From: Oceanobacter sp. 1_MG-2023 | Lineage (GTDB): Bacteria > Pseudomonadota > Gammaproteobacteria > Pseudomonadales > Oceanobacteraceae | Direction of reading: 5' to 3' | Assembly: GCF_030689025.1 (NCBI RefSeq) | Contig: NZ_JAUYWA010000010.1 | Span: forward strand, 1 to 64,000 | DNA length: 64,000 nt | Shown: piece after piece, positions 55,760 to 64,000 of the stretch | Numbering within the stretch: the first letter of the stretch is position 1 | Layout of the letters: each line of letters starts with the position of its first letter | Position numbers and translations under genes: made by a program | The notes under the pieces: generated by a model | Told to the model about the DNA's origin: nothing | Databases searched by the model: none | Seen by the model: only the letters and a program-made list of their open reading frames with translations

Positions 55760-57293
55760 GGAAACGACCTCCTTGCAGTGCCAGACGACGAATCAACAAG
55801 GAAGGACGATAACGATCATCGCCGTAAGCCGCCTGCAAATGAGTCAACAGCTGGTCGACTCTGGCAAGGCCGATCTGATCGGCCCACCGCAACGGCCCAC
55901 GAGGATAATTCACCCCAAAACACATGGCGGTATCGACGCCGATTGCATCACCAACCCCCTGCAATACGGCATCCGCACCTTCATTCGCCAACATGCAAAC
56001 CGTTCGCATCACCGCCAACCCCGGCACATCGGTCAGCTCACTGACCTGAATCCCGGCCTGAGCCAAGCAGTCCACGACTTGCTGAACTGCGTCTGTCGAT
56101 GTGTTGTGAGCACGGCTAATGGCCAGTCTGGATGCCTGGTTGTAGTCCAGCGCCAAATCAATCAGCACCAAGTTAGTGAGACCCTCTTCCAGCGCCCGCT
56201 GACATGCCAGTCGACCGTCAGTCAAAGCGACGGTGGCGGTTCCGATGCGCAACACCCCGGCATCGGATGCAGACTCCTGATCCACCGTGATACCCGCTTG
56301 TGCCAGCCGTTGCACCAATACCGACAGCAAACCGACATCACCAAGTGCCACACATCCGGATGGAGTATCAGAACTGACCGGCACGGTAAGGGCTAACGGT
56401 TTCTCAGCAGCCTCACCGTAGTGATAAAAACCGCGACGGGCCTTTCGGCCCAGATAGCCAGCATCGACCAGCTCTTTCTGGATCAGTGAGGGCTGGAAAC
56501 GGAAGTCGCCGTAATAGGCAGTAAAAACAGAGCAGGTCACCGCATAGTTAACGTCATGACCGATCAGGTCGGTCAGTTCAAACGCTCCCATACGAAAACC
56601 GCCAGCGTCGCGCATCAAGGCATCCAACGTGGCACAATCACCGGCCTGCTCCTGCAGCAGACGCAGACTTTCAGCATAAAACGGACGCGCCACTCGATTC
56701 ACAATAAAGCCCGGTGTGGAGAGGGTATGCACCGGCTTTTTGCCCCAGTTCAGGGCAGTGTCGTACACAGTGCTGGCGACATTGGAATCCGTTGCCAGGC
56801 CAGACACCACCTCCACCAGCTTCATGATCGGAGCTGGATTAAAGAAGTGCATACCGATGATACGGCCAGGATACCGGCAGTCGGCGGCCAGACTGGTGAT
56901 GGATAACGACGAAGTATTGCTGGCCAGAATGCAATCGCAGGAGCAAACGTCTTCCAGTGTTGCCAATACGCTGCGCTTGACGTCGAGGTTTTCAACAATG
57001 GCCTCGATCACCAGCTTGGCATCCGCCAATGCTTCAATGTCATCAACCGGAGTGATACGAGACAGTACCGCATCACGCTGTTCAGCCGTGAGTTTGCCAC
57101 GAGCAACCAACTTATTCAGCTGAGCAGCCATCGTATCAATGGCATGGGCAGCAGCACCTTCGCGATTGTCATACAGTTTCACCGGGTGACCGGCCTGGGC
57201 CGCGACCTGAGCGATACCCGCTCCCATCGCACCGGCACCAATGACGGCAACCAGAGTGTCGATACTCAATGTATGGGTCTGTTCTGGCATCAT
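55752..57293 (-). CDS. paaH: 3-Hydroxyadipyl-CoA dehydrogenase
   Basis: 513 aa. NAD-binding GAGAMGAGIAQVAAQAGHPVKLYD at the N-terminus; the catalytic His region GMHFFNPAPIMKLVEVV; two C-terminal 3HCDH domains (FIVNRVARPFYAESL and a second near PRGPLRWADQIGL). It oxidises 3-hydroxyadipyl-CoA to the 3-oxo form. It starts directly after paaG. Confidence 0.95.
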   Translation of the reverse strand: MMPEQTHTLSIDTLVAVIGAGAMGAGIAQVAAQAGHPVKLYDNREGAAAHAIDTMAAQLNKLVARGKLTAEQRDAVLSRITPVDDIEALADAKLVIEAIVENLDVKRSVLATLEDVCSCDCILASNTSSLSITSLAADCRYPGRIIGMHFFNPAPIMKLVEVVSGLATDSNVASTVYDTALNWGKKPVHTLSTPGFIVNRVARPFYAESLRLLQEQAGDCATLDALMRDAGGFRMGAFELTDLIGHDVNYAVTCSVFTAYYGDFRFQPSLIQKELVDAGYLGRKARRGFYHYGEAAEKPLALTVPVSSDTPSGCVALGDVGLLSVLVQRLAQAGITVDQESASDAGVLRIGTATVALTDGRLACQRALEEGLTNLVLIDLALDYNQASRLAISRAHNTSTDAVQQVVDCLAQAGIQVSELTDVPGLAVMRTVCMLANEGADAVLQGVGDAIGVDTAMCFGVNYPRGPLRWADQIGLARVDQLLTHLQAAYGDDRYRPSLLIRRLALQGGRFHD

Positions 57294-58091
57294 TCAGCGC
57301 CCCTTGAATTCAGGTGTGCGTTTTTCCATAAAGGCTTTTACGCCTTCGCGGTAGTCGGCAGTACGACCGGCCAAACGCTGTAGATCTCTCTCCAGCGTCA
57401 TCTGCTCCTCGAAGCTGTTGCTGACGCTGCGATTCAAGGCACGCTTGATCAGCGCCAAACCTTGCGTCGGTTGAATCGCTAATTGCTTCGCCAGCATCAG
57501 TGCTTCGTTACGCAGGGCTTCGTCATCCACCACGCGGTAGATCATGCCCCAGTCATACGCTTGCTCAGCCGTAACAGGCGTTCCCAGCAAGGCCATTTGT
57601 TTAGCACGGGCCAGGCCGACCAAGCGTGGCAGAAACCAGCTACCACCAGAATCCGGCACCAGACCAATTTTGCAGAACGCCTGAATAAACTTGGCGGAGC
57701 GGGCCGCCAGTACCAGGTCACACGCCAAAGGAATATTCGCACCAGCACCGGCTGCGACGCCGTTGACAGCACAGATCACAGGCATCGGCAAGTCTTGCAG
57801 GGTCTTGATCAATGGGTTGTAAAAGCGTTCGATCGACAACCCCAGATCCGGTGAATCAGCATTAGGGTCAACATTGCGGTCAGATAAATCCTGGCCGGCA
57901 CAAAAACCGCGGCCCTCTGCCGTCAACAGCAAGGCGCGGACCTCCGGATTGCCGACAGTCGCTTTCAGGGCCTCTTTGACTTCAAGGTGCATGGCTTCGT
58001 TAAAGCTATTCAACGCTTTGGGACGGTTCAAACTGAGGATGGCAACGCCGTCCTCAACGGAATACAGAATATGCTCGAAATTCATAGGCAT
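57294..58091 (-). CDS. paaG: 1,2-Epoxyphenylacetyl-CoA isomerase
   Basis: 265 aa (a second ATG two codons later is possible; AGGAG lies 4-10 bp before them). The crotonase fold shows GRGFCAGQDLSDRN and the KIGLVPDSGGSWFLPRLVG oxyanion region, where Asp rather than Glu marks PaaG. It isomerises the epoxide to oxepin-CoA and later shifts a double bond. Confidence 0.95.
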   Translation of the reverse strand: MPMNFEHILYSVEDGVAILSLNRPKALNSFNEAMHLEVKEALKATVGNPEVRALLLTAEGRGFCAGQDLSDRNVDPNADSPDLGLSIERFYNPLIKTLQDLPMPVICAVNGVAAGAGANIPLACDLVLAARSAKFIQAFCKIGLVPDSGGSWFLPRLVGLARAKQMALLGTPVTAEQAYDWGMIYRVVDDEALRNEALMLAKQLAIQPTQGLALIKRALNRSVSNSFEEQMTLERDLQRLAGRTADYREGVKAFMEKRTPEFKGR

Positions 58092-58124
58092 ATTGCTCCT
58101 GGAGATCAGAATGGGTTGCCAGCA

Positions 58125-58907
58125 CTACTGGCCGTTAAATTCCGGTTTGCGCTTTTCCTGGAAGGCGGCAATACCCTCATTGCGGTCGGCGGTGCCAGCC
58201 AGCACAGTAAAAGCATGGCGCTCGAAACGGAGGCCTGAGGCGAGATCGGTATCCATACCTTTGAGCACCGACTCTTTGGCCAGGCGCACTGCCAGTGGTG
58301 CCTTACAGGCAATACTGGCAGCAACAGCCAATGCCCGCTCAACCGTCAATTCAGGTTGGGTAATCTCACTGACCAGACCGGATTGCTGGGCTTGTCGGGC
58401 GGTGATCGGCGAACCAGTCAGTATCATCTGCATCGCCATCGACTTGCCCACCGCCCGCAACAATCGCTGCGTACCCCCGGCACCAGGCATAATGCCAAGG
58501 TTGATTTCCGGTTGTCCGAAGCGCGCGTCTGTGCCGGCAAGAATAATATCGGCGTGCATCGCCAACTCGCAGCCACCGCCCAAACAAAAGCCATTCACGG
58601 CGGCAACCAGCGGCTTGGGGAAACGGCTAATCCGCTGCCAGTGCTGCTGGCGAGGGTCATTCAGAATACCGACCAAATCCCGCTCGGCCATTTCCTTGAT
58701 ATCGGCTCCGGCCGCAAAGGCCTTGCGGTTACCGGTGAGAACCAGCACTCGAATGTCGTCCGTGATTTCTGCCAGATCCATGACCGCTGACAACTCACCC
58801 AGCATGGCGGTGGTCAGGGAATTGAGTGCCTCAGGGCGATTCAGCTCAATCAGCTGAACTCCTGCACTGACCTTATGCACGACCAGTGTCGCGTAGCGTT
58901 TTGTCAT
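58125..58907 (-). CDS. paaF: 2,3-Dehydroadipyl-CoA hydratase
   Basis: 260 aa from MTKRYATLVVH; the longer frame upstream has no ribosome site. Crotonase signature GNRKAFAAGADIKEM, LGGGCELAMHADIILAG and NLGIMPGAGGTQRLLR with both catalytic glutamates. It hydrates 2,3-dehydroadipyl-CoA. First gene of the paaFGHIJK run, facing paaN across 446 bp. Confidence 0.94.
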   Translation of the reverse strand: MTKRYATLVVHKVSAGVQLIELNRPEALNSLTTAMLGELSAVMDLAEITDDIRVLVLTGNRKAFAAGADIKEMAERDLVGILNDPRQQHWQRISRFPKPLVAAVNGFCLGGGCELAMHADIILAGTDARFGQPEINLGIMPGAGGTQRLLRAVGKSMAMQMILTGSPITARQAQQSGLVSEITQPELTVERALAVAASIACKAPLAVRLAKESVLKGMDTDLASGLRFERHAFTVLAGTADRNEGIAAFQEKRKPEFNGQ

Positions 58908-59069
58908 CTGAGTAACCTGTCCGATTTTGTTTTTATAGCGTTTCGGCAATGACTTAAGGAGCAGACGTTTTCGTTCCAATTCGCTCCAGAACCCTGACAG
59001 CGTCAGCCTTGAAGCAAGGAGCGGATTTGTTTGGCCTGCATCAATACCTATCAATGCTGCCCAAAATTA

Positions 59070-59108
59070 AGATACAAAACAATTTTTTATTTTTTATTTT
59101 ATGTATCG
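59070..59108. promoter_or_regulatory. Putative PaaX operator near paaF
   Basis: AGATAC (59070-59075), 27 bp of very AT-rich DNA, GTATCG (59103-59108). Same architecture as the paaA site; five of six bases per half match it. It lies 163 bp before the paaF start. Confidence 0.55.
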
Positions 59109-59282
59109 AATTTAGATTTTACATGGAAAAACCCTCTGAAAAATCAATAGACGCGAGCATTTTTCGATTAAAAACCAATATTTTTCAAATAGATAGAAAA
59201 TAAAATGGATTCAAATACATCATTTCAAGACAATCCAAACAACACCAACAGATGCCGTTTCAATCAACAACGACCTATGATT

Positions 59283-59321
59283 TGATACAGTAAATAACAA
59301 ATAATAGATATTTTAGTGTCT
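59283..59321. promoter_or_regulatory. Weak putative PaaX operator before paaN
   Basis: TGATAC (59283-59288), 27 bp, GTGTCT (59316-59321): the first half is perfect and the second matches four of six. It lies 33 bp before the paaN ATG. Apart from these two sites the 58908-59353 gap has no supported gene. Confidence 0.4.
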
Positions 59322-59353
59322 TTAAAACAAAAATACTCATTAATGGAGTTGTT

Positions 59354-61066
59354 ATGTCGCCTGATGCCATGACGAACTGCCAGACCACGCTCTGGTTTTC
59401 CCGCTACTCGCCCCTGCTGGATCAGGCCATCAAGGCGATTCATCAGCGCGGTTACTGGGCTCCTTTCCCGGAACATCCCAAAGCGTACCCGGCGGAATCA
59501 CTGGCCAGCGCGGCAGCAGAATTCCAGACCTTGCTCGGACAGCCGTTCAAGCTGCAAGGAGTAGAGGAGATTGGACGAGCGGGCCAGGAGCAATCCCCCT
59601 ACGGCTTCGCCCTTGGTATCCACTATCCGCAGTACGACCCAGATACGTTACTGGCAACCCAGCAATCACTGATTGGTGGCTGGCGCGATGCCGGGCCACA
59701 CGCCAGGGTGGCGGTCGCTATGGAAGCCATTCACCGGTTAAATACACTCAGTCCGCTAATGGCTCAGGCGGTACAACACACCACTGGACAATCCGCCAAT
59801 ATGGCATTCCAGGCCGGTGGCCCCCACGCCCAGGACAGGGCTGTAGAAGCCGTTGCCTATAGCTGGGATGCCATGATGGAGATACCACAATCCGTCTTAT
59901 GGCAAAAACCCATGGGCAAACGTGGTCAACTCTCATTGACTAAACATTGGCATATCGTGCCTCGGGGAATATCACTCAGCATCGCCTGTTGCACCTTCCC
60001 GACCTGGAATACCTACCCCGGATTGTTTGCCAGTCTGGTGACGGGCAATCCGGTAGTCATAAAACCCCACCCGGATTCGATTCTGCCGCTGGCACTGACC
60101 GTCAGAGTACTGCAAGAGGTGCTTACCGAAGCCGGATACGATCCGCGCCTGGTAATGCTCGCGGTCGACACTCGAGCAGCCCCACTGGCGGCCCGACTGG
60201 CAACCGATCCACGGGTGCGGCTGATTGATTTCACCGGCTCAAGCCACTTTGGCAACTGGCTGGAACAGCATGCTCACCAGGCGGAAGTGTTTACCGAAAA
60301 AGCCGGGCTCAACACCGTGATTATTGACAGCATGACGGACATCACTGCAGTTGCTGGCAATCTCGGTTTCTCACTCAGTCTCTACTCTGGGCAAATGTGC
60401 ACCTCTCCCCAAGTCATTTATATTCCTGCCAGCGGCGTGACGGCAGAAGACGAATGCTGGTCATTTGAGCAGGTAGCGGATGCATTGGTCAGCAGTATTA
60501 CCCAATGGATCGCCGATCCGGCACAGGCGTGCGGCTTCCTCGGCGCAATTCAAAGTGAAGACACCTTGGTCAGAATTCAGCAATGCCGGGAAGCGATCAC
60601 AGGACGGGGCAGCGTATTACTCGATAGCAAAAGCCTGATTCATCCAGATTTTCCCGCAGCTCGCGTACAAACGCCACTGCTGCTCGCTCTGGCAAGCCAG
60701 GATCAGGACCTGTATGGCAAAGAACAGTTTGGCCCGATTGCGTATCTGGTTCGTACCCGCGACACCGCAGAATCCCTGTCACTGGCACGCCAGACCTTGT
60801 CAGCTCAAGGCGCGATTGCACTGGCTATCTACACCACCCGCGACGATGTGCTGGCGCAGGCAGAAAATCTGGCTCAGGACGTCGCAGTCTCGTTATCCAT
60901 CAACCTGGATGGCAGTTTTTATATGAACCAGTCCGCCACATTCAGTGATTTTCATGGCTCTGGTGGCAACCCGGCAGCCAACACTTCTCTCACCGACAGA
61001 GGGTTTGTCAGTCGTCGCTTTGTCGTGATACAAAGCCGTCGTCCAGCGACCGCCGCCACTGACTGA
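59354..61066 (+). CDS. paaN: PaaN-type aldehyde dehydrogenase
   Basis: 570 aa. It belongs to the stand-alone PaaN group (551-570 aa). Features are TCTFPTWNTYPGLFASLVTGNPVVIKPHP, IDFTGSSHFG and the catalytic Cys in YSGQMCTSPQVIY. Its reaction in phenylacetate breakdown is not settled; it may oxidise the same aldehyde as PaaZ or phenylacetaldehyde. It is transcribed away from paaF and starts the paaNYX group. Confidence 0.92.
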   Translation: MSPDAMTNCQTTLWFSRYSPLLDQAIKAIHQRGYWAPFPEHPKAYPAESLASAAAEFQTLLGQPFKLQGVEEIGRAGQEQSPYGFALGIHYPQYDPDTLLATQQSLIGGWRDAGPHARVAVAMEAIHRLNTLSPLMAQAVQHTTGQSANMAFQAGGPHAQDRAVEAVAYSWDAMMEIPQSVLWQKPMGKRGQLSLTKHWHIVPRGISLSIACCTFPTWNTYPGLFASLVTGNPVVIKPHPDSILPLALTVRVLQEVLTEAGYDPRLVMLAVDTRAAPLAARLATDPRVRLIDFTGSSHFGNWLEQHAHQAEVFTEKAGLNTVIIDSMTDITAVAGNLGFSLSLYSGQMCTSPQVIYIPASGVTAEDECWSFEQVADALVSSITQWIADPAQACGFLGAIQSEDTLVRIQQCREAITGRGSVLLDSKSLIHPDFPAARVQTPLLLALASQDQDLYGKEQFGPIAYLVRTRDTAESLSLARQTLSAQGAIALAIYTTRDDVLAQAENLAQDVAVSLSINLDGSFYMNQSATFSDFHGSGGNPAANTSLTDRGFVSRRFVVIQSRRPATAATD

Positions 61067-61081
61067 TCAGGAGAACTTTAT

Positions 61082-61669
61082 ATGCCTTGTTACAAAATCG
61101 ATGGCGTGACACCAGTGGTTCATCCCAGTGCCTATGTCCACCCAACTGCCGTACTGATTGGCGATGTGATCATCGGAGCACAATGCTACATTGGCCCGGC
61201 CGCCAGTCTGCGTGGTGATTTCGGCCGCATCGTTATGGAAGACGGTGCCAACATCCAGGATACCTGTGTGGTACATGGTTTCCCGCAAAGCAGCACGATT
61301 ATTCGCCGCCATGGCCATATCGGTCACGGCGCAGTGCTTCACGGTTGCATTATCGGTGAAGATACCCTGATTGGCATGAATGCCGTCGTGATGGATGGTG
61401 CCGATATCGGTGCCGAATCAATCGTCTCAGCCTCCTCCTTCATCAAAAACCGTTTTACCTGCCCTCCGCGTTCCATGGTGATGGGCACGCCTGGGGTTAT
61501 CAAACGTCAAGTCACGGATGATGAATTACACTGGAAACAGCTCGGCACGCAACAATATATCGAGCTGTCACGCCGCTGTTTGGAAAGCCTGGTAGAGTGC
61601 TCGCCACTCAATGCCGAAGAGCCAGGTCGCCAAGGGGTCGTTGATACCGGCCACCGGCCAAAAATATAA
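61082..61669 (+). CDS. paaY: PaaY, gamma-carbonic-anhydrase-like thioesterase
   Basis: 195 aa. Left-handed beta-helix hexapeptides (VHPTAVLIGDVIIGAQCYIGPAASLRGDFG, HGFPQSSTIIRRHGHIGHGAVLHGC) with metal-binding His residues. In E. coli PaaY removes CoA from a stuck ring-hydroxylated intermediate. AGGAG precedes the ATG, 15 bp after paaN. Confidence 0.94.
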   Translation: MPCYKIDGVTPVVHPSAYVHPTAVLIGDVIIGAQCYIGPAASLRGDFGRIVMEDGANIQDTCVVHGFPQSSTIIRRHGHIGHGAVLHGCIIGEDTLIGMNAVVMDGADIGAESIVSASSFIKNRFTCPPRSMVMGTPGVIKRQVTDDELHWKQLGTQQYIELSRRCLESLVECSPLNAEEPGRQGVVDTGHRPKI

Positions 61670-61952
61670 CCCTGCCCATTCGCTACTGTTCAGTTGGATA
61701 ATAGATGCCAACCTTCCGGGCTGGTAATCTTGACTGCTGTCGCGCTACTACCATGAAGTCAGTCACTGCAAAACCCAGACAGGCTATGTAGAATTTTCCA
61801 GATGCCAAGCTGTAAACATGACTCCAGGATACCAGCTCATAGACCGTTCTCAATTATTGTCTCCTCATACCCGCTGCTACTCGGAAACACCTTTTCAGAC
61901 CCTGTTAAACTGCCAATTGGTGCCCTCGATCTTCGACCGGAATTTCTTGAAT

Positions 61953-62906
61953 ATGAAGTCATTGAACACACTGGATGCGGTGATAAAGCGCTTCCAGAGC
62001 CAAACACCTATGCGTGCAACCTCACTGGTAATCACGATTTATGGCGATGCGATTGAACCACACGGAGGGACGGTCTGGCTGGGTAGCCTGATCAAACTGC
62101 TAGAGCCTATCGGGATCAACGAACGCCTGATGCGTACCACTATTTTTCGTCTAACCCAGGACGGCTGGCTAATGAGTGACAAGGTGGGCCGGCGTAGCTA
62201 CTACAGCCTGACTGATCCAGGCCGACGCAAGTTCAAAAAAGCGTTTCGCCGCGTATACAGTTCAAAGTCCGCCGCCTGGGACGGCTCTTGGTCACTGATT
62301 CTCACTCAGCAGCTCAGCCCTGAGCAGCGCAAGCAATTGCTGGATGAACTTGAATGGCAAGGATTTGGTGTGTTGTCACCTGGTTTGCTAGGCAGCCCCA
62401 GAGCTAACTCTGCGGAAGTCAACTCCGCGCTTTCGCTGCTGGAACTCAGCGACAAGGTCGTGCTGTTTGAAACCTCTGCCAAGGAAGAGCTGCTAACAGG
62501 GAAACCAATCCGGATGCTGGTACGCGACAGCTGGGGCCTGCCTGAGCTAGGAGCCCGCTATCAAGACTTTATCGATCTGTTCAGGCCAATGTGGCAGGAG
62601 TTGAACGACAATAAGGAACGAGATCAACAGGCCTGTTTTTTGGCGCGCATACTGCTGATTCATGAATACCGCAAACTGGTATTGCGAGACCCTCTGTTAC
62701 CAGAAGAACTGCTGCCCGGCGACTGGGAAGGCCGCGCCGCCAGACAGCTGTGCCGCAACATTTACCGCAGCCTGACTCCCCATGCAGAGCAATGGATCGC
62801 TGAACAACTGGAAACCGCTGAAGGGCCATTGCCAGCAGCATCGGCTTCTTTTTATCAGCGTTTTGATGGCCTGAAGCCGCAGACACCAAGGCTGATGACC
62901 ACCTAG
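61953..62906 (+). CDS. paaX: PaaX repressor of phenylacetate degradation
   Basis: 317 aa from MKSLNTLDAV; upstream in-frame ATGs lack family similarity. A winged helix (IKLLEPIGINERLMRTTIFRLTQDGWLMSDKVGRRSYYSLTD) follows RATSLVITIYGDAIEPHGG. The PaaX C-terminal domain ends FRRVYSS...RYQDFIDLFRPMW and later YRKLVLRDPLLPEELLPGDWEG, both typical. It is released by phenylacetyl-CoA in E. coli. A 283-bp gap separates it from paaY. Confidence 0.93.
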   Translation: MKSLNTLDAVIKRFQSQTPMRATSLVITIYGDAIEPHGGTVWLGSLIKLLEPIGINERLMRTTIFRLTQDGWLMSDKVGRRSYYSLTDPGRRKFKKAFRRVYSSKSAAWDGSWSLILTQQLSPEQRKQLLDELEWQGFGVLSPGLLGSPRANSAEVNSALSLLELSDKVVLFETSAKEELLTGKPIRMLVRDSWGLPELGARYQDFIDLFRPMWQELNDNKERDQQACFLARILLIHEYRKLVLRDPLLPEELLPGDWEGRAARQLCRNIYRSLTPHAEQWIAEQLETAEGPLPAASASFYQRFDGLKPQTPRLMTT

Positions 62907-63032
62907 TTGGCCCTGCCAAAGAATAAATACAGCAGCCAACTTGAACACCTAAAACTACCCATCAGGATATATACCTCTGGCATGCTGTAGCCCGCACAAT
63001 AGGGTCTGTTTTTATGATCCGGAGACTGTGCC

Positions 63033-64000
63033 ATGAGCGAGAACCTGACAAGCCCGACCTGCTGTGCCGACTGGACCGCCAAAGCCAGCGAGATCACAAT
63101 CCCGGCGTACGCCTGGGTCAATGGCAAACCAGCGGCCGCGCTCAGCGGCGCGACTCAGCCCTGTTTCAACCCGGCGACCGGTACCATACTGGCCGAGCTG
63201 CCGGATAACGCCCCGGAAGATGCCGATGCCGCCGTTCGCATCGCTCGCCAAGCCTTTAACAGTGGCACCTGGTCTGCCATGGCTCCCAGCGATCGCAAAC
63301 GCATCATGGTGCGTTGGGCGGACTTGATTGAACAGCACCGGGAAGAAATCGCGCTGCTGGAAACCCTCGATGTCGGCAAACCCATCAGCGACACCCTGAA
63401 CATAGATGTACCCGGCGCGGTAAATACCATCCGCTGGACAGCAGAAGCCATCGACAAGGTATACGGAGAAATCGCCCCTACCGCGCCTGGCACTCTGGCG
63501 CTGGTACAGCGTTTACCTCTGGGAGTAGTGCTGGCGATTGTGCCGTGGAATTTCCCGCTCTCGACCACCGCCTGGAAACTGGCCCCGGCATTGGCTGCCG
63601 GCAACTCGGTGATTCTCAAACCCGACCCCAAAACCCCGCTGACAGCCCTGAAACTGGCGCAACTGGCGACGGAAGCCGGTTTGCCCGACGGCGTACTCAA
63701 TGTATTGCCCGGCGATGGCATCAACCTTGGCAAACACCTGTCCTTGCATCCGGATATCGATGGCCAGACATTCACCGGCAGCACCGCCGTTGGCAAACTA
63801 CTGATGCAGTACGCTGGCCAAAGCAACCTGAAACGCACCTTTCTGGAATTGGGCGGCAAAAGCGCCAACATCGTCTTTGCCGATGCCGACCTCGACAAAG
63901 CCGCGTTATGGGCTGCCGTCGCCGGATTTTACAACTGCGGCCAGACCTGCACCGCCGGGACACGCTTGCTGATTCAGCAATCGATCTACGATGACTTTAT
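63033..64000 (+). CDS. PuuC-like aldehyde dehydrogenase, cut by window end
   Basis: About 322 codons in the window, starting MSENLTSPTCCADW. Features are VPWNFPLSTTAWKLAPALAAGNSVILKP, the NAD site FTGSTAVGK, LELGGKSANIVFADADLDKA and the catalytic Cys in YNCGQTCTAGTR. It resembles gamma-glutamyl-gamma-aminobutyraldehyde dehydrogenase of putrescine use; other aldehydes, including phenylacetaldehyde from phenylethylamine, are possible. It follows paaX by 126 bp on the same strand. Confidence 0.88.
   Translation, partial: MSENLTSPTCCADWTAKASEITIPAYAWVNGKPAAALSGATQPCFNPATGTILAELPDNAPEDADAAVRIARQAFNSGTWSAMAPSDRKRIMVRWADLIEQHREEIALLETLDVGKPISDTLNIDVPGAVNTIRWTAEAIDKVYGEIAPTAPGTLALVQRLPLGVVLAIVPWNFPLSTTAWKLAPALAAGNSVILKPDPKTPLTALKLAQLATEAGLPDGVLNVLPGDGINLGKHLSLHPDIDGQTFTGSTAVGKLLMQYAGQSNLKRTFLELGGKSANIVFADADLDKAALWAAVAGFYNCGQTCTAGTRLLIQQSIYDDF

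Overview
The window is a piece of a gammaproteobacterial chromosome. The tRNA-Tyr/Gly/Thr-tufB operon, the birA-coaX-SPOR block and the dadRAX arrangement are all of Pseudomonas/Oceanospirillales type. A diazotroph is indicated by a nif block ordered as in Azotobacter vinelandii and Pseudomonas stutzeri. A marine or halotolerant Oceanospirillales-like host is my guess; no 16S rRNA is present to settle it.

Layout. 1-4.2 kb (minus strand): tufB 5' end, three tRNAs with a strong sigma-70 promoter, SPOR-domain protein, coaX, birA, and a K+ channel. 4.4-5.4 kb (plus): adenosine kinase. 5.4-6.3 kb holds no large gene. It has two inverted pairs of DnaA boxes around an AT-rich core, then a GC-rich, foldable leader with a 40-codon ORF, then a NifA site and sigma-54 promoter driving nifF. 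7-21.3 kb (minus): two sigma-54 nif operons. Operon A is nifE-nifN-nifX, NifX-associated protein, DUF683 protein, fdxB, [2Fe-2S] ferredoxin and an unknown gene. Operon B is iscA-nifU-nifS-nifV-cysE, TPR protein, nifW-nifZ-nifM-clpX. nifHDK, nifB and nifA are not in the window.

21.6-35.5 kb: an MvaT/H-NS-like silencer, Fur-controlled feoAB, a flavin reductase-like protein, a BASS transporter, an RlmI-like methyltransferase, a cold-shock protein, a DUF1289 protein, hyi-glxR, a three-gene retropepsin/7TM/ATP-grasp operon and a polyamine-binding protein. 35.7-39.4 kb: D-alanine catabolism (dadA, ridA, alanine racemase, with divergent dadR). 39.5-43.4 kb: TetR, LysR and AraC regulators and two universal stress proteins, the second next to a TRAP transporter (43.4-46.4 kb).

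46.5-64 kb: a complete phenylacetate degradation locus. paaK makes phenylacetyl-CoA, paaABCDE epoxidises it, paaG isomerises it, paaZ opens the ring, and paaF, paaH and paaJ carry out beta-oxidation. paaI and paaY are thioesterases. paaX is the repressor gene, and an extra aldehyde dehydrogenase gene (paaN) lies divergent to paaF. Palindromic TGATAC-N27-GTATCA-type sites before paaA and in the paaF/paaN gap look like PaaX operators. The window ends inside a puuC-like aldehyde dehydrogenase.

The least explained parts are the 5.5-6.3 kb region, the shared upstream element of the two large nif operons, and the MvaT-like silencer beside nif. No CRISPR array, insertion sequence, integrase or phage gene was seen.
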